NCBI GenBank assembly: GCA_001303125.1
Contig: LJNE01000002.1
Coordinates: forward strand, 1-35,563
Length of the DNA stretch: 35,563 nucleotides
Source: Parcubacteria bacterium DG_74_1
GTDB lineage: Bacteria > Patescibacteriota > Minisyncoccia > Minisyncoccales > DG-74-1
Direction of reading: 5' to 3'
Shown: piece by piece, positions 33,778-35,563 of the stretch
Layout: each line of letters opens with the position of its first letter
Position numbering within the stretch: the stretch's first letter is position 1
The notes under the pieces: model-generated
What the model was told of the DNA's origin: nothing
Seen by the model: the letters and a program-made list of their open reading frames with translations, nothing else
Database searches by the model: none
Program-made: the position numbers and the translations under genes

Positions 33778-34704
33778 ATGAAGCTACATCATGTAGTCAA
33801 ATCTCAACAATTTGAACGAAAATGGCTAGAAAGGGAATTTTTCCCCTTAACTAGAGAAATGGAAAAAATCGCTAATAAGGGAGGTTCAGATATTCTTTCT
33901 GGGAAGAGAATGATTACTCTTTTTTATGAGCCCAGTACTCGAACCCGAGCTTCTTTTGAAATAGCAATGAATCTACTCGGTGGAAAAGTAGTTTTCTCGA
34001 CCGAGAATGCTAGGCAATTTTCCTCTGCTGCCAAAGGTGAAAGTTTAGAAGATACAATCAGAATTCTAAATGGTTATCGGCCCGATGTTATTGTCCTGAG
34101 ATATGATGAAGAGGGCGGCGCGAAAAGAGCAACCGAAGTCTCCAGGGCGCCAATTATCAATGCCGGAGATGGTACCGGTCAACACCCTACCCAAGCTTTA
34201 TTAGACCTCTACACAATCCAAAAGGAACTCGGCAAGATTGCCGGTATCACAATAGCCATGGTTGGAGATTTGGCCCGCGGAAGAACAGTTCGTTCTCTTT
34301 CTTATCTTTTATCTAAATTTTCTGATGTTAAGATTTATTTCATTTCACCCGAAATGGCTAAAATGAAAAAGGATATCAAAGATTACCTAAGAAGAAGGAA
34401 GGTCTGGTTTAAAGAGAGACACGACTTAAGAGAAATTGTTTCTAAGGTAGATGTAATTTACCAAACCAGGACCCAAAAAGAACGTGGTGCTCTTTCAAAA
34501 GAGCGGGAGAAGATAAAAAGTTTTTGTATTATCAATCGGAACGTTCTTAATTTAATGAAAAAGGGTGCTATTATAATGCACCCTTTACCTCATGTTGAAG
34601 AAATTGCTTCGGAAGTAGATTTAGATCCTCGGGCAGCATATTTTCGGCAGGCCGAGAACGGACTTTATACCCGAATGGCTCTACTAAAAATAATTTTAAA
34701 TTAG
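33778..34704 (+). CDS. pyrB: Aspartate carbamoyltransferase catalytic subunit
   Basis: FYEPSTRTRASFEIAMNLLGG, GDGTGQHPTQALLDLYTI, IMHPLPHVEEIASEVDLDPRAAYFRQAENGLYTRMALL. Confidence 0.94.
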   Translation: MKLHHVVKSQQFERKWLEREFFPLTREMEKIANKGGSDILSGKRMITLFYEPSTRTRASFEIAMNLLGGKVVFSTENARQFSSAAKGESLEDTIRILNGYRPDVIVLRYDEEGGAKRATEVSRAPIINAGDGTGQHPTQALLDLYTIQKELGKIAGITIAMVGDLARGRTVRSLSYLLSKFSDVKIYFISPEMAKMKKDIKDYLRRRKVWFKERHDLREIVSKVDVIYQTRTQKERGALSKEREKIKSFCIINRNVLNLMKKGAIIMHPLPHVEEIASEVDLDPRAAYFRQAENGLYTRMALLKIILN

Positions 34705-34711
34705 TTAAATC

Positions 34712-35563
34712 ATGCTAAAACATTTACTTACCGACCAAGACTTAAGCCAAGAAGAAATTTGGAAAATTTTTGAACTAACAAAACACTTAAAAAAGAGGTT
34801 CCAAGATAAAGATTTTGATTCACTAGAAGGTAAACAAAAAATAATTGAACAAGAGGAGCCATTGAGAAGTAAAAGTTTGGCCATGATTTTTCAAAAACCA
34901 TCTACTCGAACCAGGGTTTCTTTTGAGTTAGCGATGACTCAATTAGGAGGTCGAGCTCTCTACCTCTCTAGTTCTGATCTTCAGCTCAGTCGAGGAGAAA
35001 GTATTGGAGATACTGCCAGAACTTTATCTCGTTATGTTGACGGAATTATGGCTCGAGTTTCTAATCATCAAGATATAACAGAATTAGCCAAAAGCTCTTC
35101 TGTTCCGGTAATTAATGGCCTGTCAGACTCCTTTCATCCCTGTCAAGCTTTAACTGATCTTTTTACTATCTGGGAAAAACGAAGAAGTTTAAAAGGTTTA
35201 ACTATTTCTTTTGTCGGAGACGGAAACAATAATGTCACTAATTCGCTTTTGCTTACCTCGGCAAGATTAGGGGTTAATTTAAAGATTGGCTGCCCTGAAA
35301 AATATAAAATCCAGGGAACTATTTTGGACTTGGCCAAGGATGATATTTTAAAAAATAAGACAAAGGTTGAAATTTTTTCTGACCCACGGGAGGCAGTAAA
35401 AGAAGCTGATGTAATTTATACCGATGTCTGGGTGAGTATGGGTAGAACCGATGAAAAAGAAAGAGTCAAGGAACTAGCTCCCTTTCAGGCAAACCAGAAA
35501 CTTTTATCTTTTGCAAAAAAAGATGCAACAGTGATGCACTGCCTACCGGCCCACAGGGGCCAA
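34712..35563 (+). CDS. argF: Ornithine carbamoyltransferase, partial (runs off window end; absent from ORF track)
   Basis: MLKHLLTDQDLSQEEIWKIFELTKHLK...IFQKPSTRTRVSFELAMTQLGG...FHPCQALTDLFTI...VMHCLPAHRG; 284 codons open to the end. Confidence 0.92.
   Translation, partial: MLKHLLTDQDLSQEEIWKIFELTKHLKKRFQDKDFDSLEGKQKIIEQEEPLRSKSLAMIFQKPSTRTRVSFELAMTQLGGRALYLSSSDLQLSRGESIGDTARTLSRYVDGIMARVSNHQDITELAKSSSVPVINGLSDSFHPCQALTDLFTIWEKRRSLKGLTISFVGDGNNNVTNSLLLTSARLGVNLKIGCPEKYKIQGTILDLAKDDILKNKTKVEIFSDPREAVKEADVIYTDVWVSMGRTDEKERVKELAPFQANQKLLSFAKKDATVMHCLPAHRGQ

Noticed and set aside
35143-35337. Minus-strand 64 aa ORF
   Set aside because: Antisense to argF.
1-35563. UGA reassignment to Gly (code 25, as in some CPR lineages)
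   Set aside because: rpmE ends at UGA, RF2 is intact, and the prfB frameshift uses UGA as a stop.

Overview
This 35.6 kb window looks like a chromosomal segment of a Candidate Phyla Radiation (Patescibacteria/Parcubacteria-like) bacterium; that assignment is inferred from gene content, small genes and AT-rich composition. Core genes: rpsB (partial), rpmE, prfA, rplY, prfB-ftsE-ftsX, a FtsB/DivIC-like protein, lepA, murJ, pyrB, argF (partial), a divergent FtsZ, an archaeal-like UMP kinase, trxB, nnrD. A gluconeogenic/redox run (eno, archaeal-type apgM, DsbA-like, glutaredoxin, gap, acsA, ppsA, archaeal-type FBP aldolase/phosphatase) lies on the minus strand. There are three tRNAs (Gln-CUG, Thr-CGU, Gly-CCC) and a 3' tRNA fragment. 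prfB carries the classical CUU-UGA-C programmed +1 frameshift, which the ORF track misses. The most unusual part is ~20.5-26.6 kb: an array of small accessory transcription units, all on the minus strand, separated by a diverged repeat (minus strand ACAGGTYCGAACATAGTCCAATAC-CCC, then a terminator hairpin, then TTTTTTGGTARAAT). The repeat appears to combine a terminator with an extended -10 promoter for leaderless genes. Four orphan genes in the array instead have TTGACA promoters and AGGAGG ribosome-binding sites. Two of these have structured leaders, one with an H-type pseudoknot (9 bp + 8 bp), and the two leaders share a hairpin with a compensatory change.
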